A stretch of 6,331 nucleotides of DNA from Lachnoclostridium sp. UBA933 (GTDB lineage Bacteria; Bacillota; Clostridia; Lachnospirales; Lachnospiraceae). Under the pieces are notes generated by a model. That model made no database searches and was not told the origin of the DNA. It saw only the letters and a list, made by a program, of their open reading frames with translations. A program made the translations under genes and the position numbers. This document shows, piece by piece, positions 5,573 through 6,331 of the stretch (the first letter of the stretch is position 1; every line of letters starts with the position of its first letter). The DNA lies in the NCBI GenBank assembly GCA_002293545.1, contig DBDL01000175.1, forward strand, positions 12,072 through 18,402, written 5' to 3'.

Positions 5573-5970
5573 CAGCTTTTCTTTTTTCGGATTAATCTTT
5601 CAAAAAGAAGCCCGACAATAAACCATAACGGAGCAAAGTCAAGGCGGACAATTCCTTTTATATTGATTTTTGCATCTGTGTAATCCCACGGACAGCGCTC
5701 TTTTTTTTTCAGATAAGTGCCGGTTCCGTATTCTACAAAGAAAATGAAAAAAGTATAGATGAAACCTCGAAATAACATACTCTTATCCTTTATCAAACGA
5801 TAAATCGGTTCAATAAAGACTGCCAGACCATAGATGGGGAACATCCATATTGAAGTAGTGCAGGTGAGTTTCTTTGATTTATCATGAAGGAGAGAATGGC
5901 ATCCGGTCCAAAAACATTCCAGTCCCCAGCCGCATAGTCCGCATTTGAAAAAGTTTGTTAAATAATGCAT
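5572..5970 (-). CDS. CmpB-like membrane protein (putative ABC transporter permease family, PF06541)
   Basis: A 132-residue integral membrane protein. The start ATG (complement of 5968-5970) is preceded by GGAG (complement of 5977-5980) at 6 nt. Hydrophobic segments lie near residues 8-24, 38-57, 66-83 and 110-125. The conserved stretch CPWDYTDAKINIKGIVRLDFAP (93-114), followed by WFIVGLLFE (116-124), is the hallmark of the family that databases call 'putative ABC transporter permease' (ABC_trans_CmpB), common in Clostridia. The molecular role of the family is not established, and no ATP-binding subunit lies next to it. It has five cysteines (residues 10, 13, 19, 24 and 37) in the first 40 residues. 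It converges on the DUF11 gene and shares the terminator region. No clear sigma-A promoter was found upstream: TATAAA (complement of 6027-6032) has only a TTCACA at 20 bp. The family call is fairly confident; the function is not. Confidence 0.82.
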   Translation of the reverse strand: MHYLTNFFKCGLCGWGLECFWTGCHSLLHDKSKKLTCTTSIWMFPIYGLAVFIEPIYRLIKDKSMLFRGFIYTFFIFFVEYGTGTYLKKKERCPWDYTDAKINIKGIVRLDFAPLWFIVGLLFERLIRKKKS

Positions 5971-6101
5971 TTCTTTCTCCGTTCCGTTAATGTGTTATGG
6001 CAATCATTTTGTCCAAACAGGAAAAATTTATACACGGAAGGATTCAAATCATTGTGAAAAAGAATACGGGATGAGCGCACAGTAACAGTACGAAATACCG
6101 C
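5971..6101. other. Intergenic stretch between divergent genes
   Basis: About 130 bases with no recognisable gene lie upstream of both the CmpB-like gene (minus) and the DUF1015 promoter (plus). Apart from the Shine-Dalgarno of the minus gene (5977-5980) and a weak minus-strand TATAAA (6027-6032), nothing convincing is present. A 94-codon minus-strand open frame runs through it to 6242, but it crosses the DUF1015 start and resembles nothing known. Confidence 0.5.
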
Positions 6102-6130
6102 TTGTTTTGTGTAAGTGAACATGGTATAAT
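6102..6130 (+). promoter_or_regulatory. Extended -10 sigma-A promoter of the DUF1015 gene
   Basis: TTGTTT (6102-6107), a 17-bp spacer and a perfect TATAAT (6125-6130) preceded by TGG (extended -10 TGN) make a strong constitutive-type promoter. Transcription would start near 6137, giving a leader of about 80 nt. The leader holds a small inverted repeat, CGGCAA (6164-6169) and TTGCCG (6181-6186), of unknown relevance. Confidence 0.8.
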
Positions 6131-6218
6131 AATTTTTAAACAGCAGAACACTAGGATATAGAGCGGCAATAACGGCTTGTTTGCCGATAATAACAGAACA
6201 AAAATCATGGAGGATACG

Positions 6219-6331
6219 ATGGCAAAGATAAAACCATTTCAATGTTTACGTCCCAAACCGGAGCTGGCAAATCGTGTTGCGGCATTGCCGTATGACGTAT
6301 ATAACAGGGAAGAAGCAAAAGCGGAAGTGAG
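6219..6331 (+). CDS. DUF1015 family protein, N-terminal part (runs off window)
   Basis: The first 37 codons of a gene that continues past the window. GGAGG (6209-6213) lies 5 nt before the ATG. The peptide begins MAKIKPFQCLRPKPELA and continues NRVAALPYDVYNREEAKAEV. This matches the start of DUF1015 proteins, which typically open with an 'I-RPFKA-RP' strand and a conserved 'LPYDVY' motif. Full-length members are usually a little over 400 residues. Their biochemical role is not established; in Clostridia they are often found beside serine biosynthesis genes such as serA, which would lie beyond this window. The gene has its own strong promoter and no partner within the window. The family call is confident despite the short fragment. 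Confidence 0.82.
   Translation, partial: MAKIKPFQCLRPKPELANRVAALPYDVYNREEAKAEV

Noticed and set aside
5958..6242. A 94-codon minus-strand open frame upstream of the CmpB-like gene.
   Set aside because: It overlaps the strong extended -10 promoter and the start of the DUF1015 gene, has no recognisable domain, and runs past the ribosome binding site of the CmpB-like gene.
1..6331. CRISPR arrays, tRNA or rRNA genes, insertion sequences, phage genes or attachment sites.
   Set aside because: No repeat-spacer pattern, cloverleaf, transposase or integrase was seen in the window. The only repeats are the short dyads and the operator pair listed.

Overview
The window looks like chromosomal DNA from a low-to-mid GC, Gram-positive anaerobe of the Clostridia, most likely Lachnospiraceae-like. 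The pointers are a short-form pyruvate kinase, a CmpB-type membrane protein (PF06541), a DUF1015 gene, and strong AGGAGG/GGAGG ribosome binding sites. This is inferred from family recognition only; no search was run.

Layout: (1) 1-1015, the 3' part of a pyruvate kinase gene (+). (2) 1016-1306, non-coding or decayed DNA that includes a recognisable remnant of a sensor histidine kinase. (3) 1307-2267, a TetR-family regulator gene (+) with a structured leader, flanked by two nearly identical operator-like sites. (4) 2268-3527, a 12-helix MFS exporter (+) whose promoter carries the second operator copy. (5) 3664-5547, a large modular protein (+) with an SdrD_B/Cna_B-like domain, a jelly-roll-like middle and two DUF11 repeats. 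It has no signal peptide and no cell-wall anchor. (6) 5534-5572, a perfect 36-bp inverted repeat plus T tract that terminates it. (7) 5572-5970, a small convergent CmpB-like membrane protein (-). (8) 6102-6331, a strong extended -10 promoter and the first 37 codons of a DUF1015 gene (+).

Two ideas stand out. First, tetR and the MFS gene form a self-contained efflux module. Both promoters use the -10 hexamer TATCCT, followed 11-12 bp later (start to start) by a 19-bp site identical at 16 of 19 positions, so the TetR protein probably represses its own gene and the exporter. Second, the DUF11 protein has no export signal and keeps all five of its cysteines in the C-terminal 118 residues. Upstream of its gene lies a sequence matching a sigma-K-type sporulation promoter. 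Together these suggest a spore-surface or appendage protein made in the mother cell. That is an inference, not a demonstrated function.
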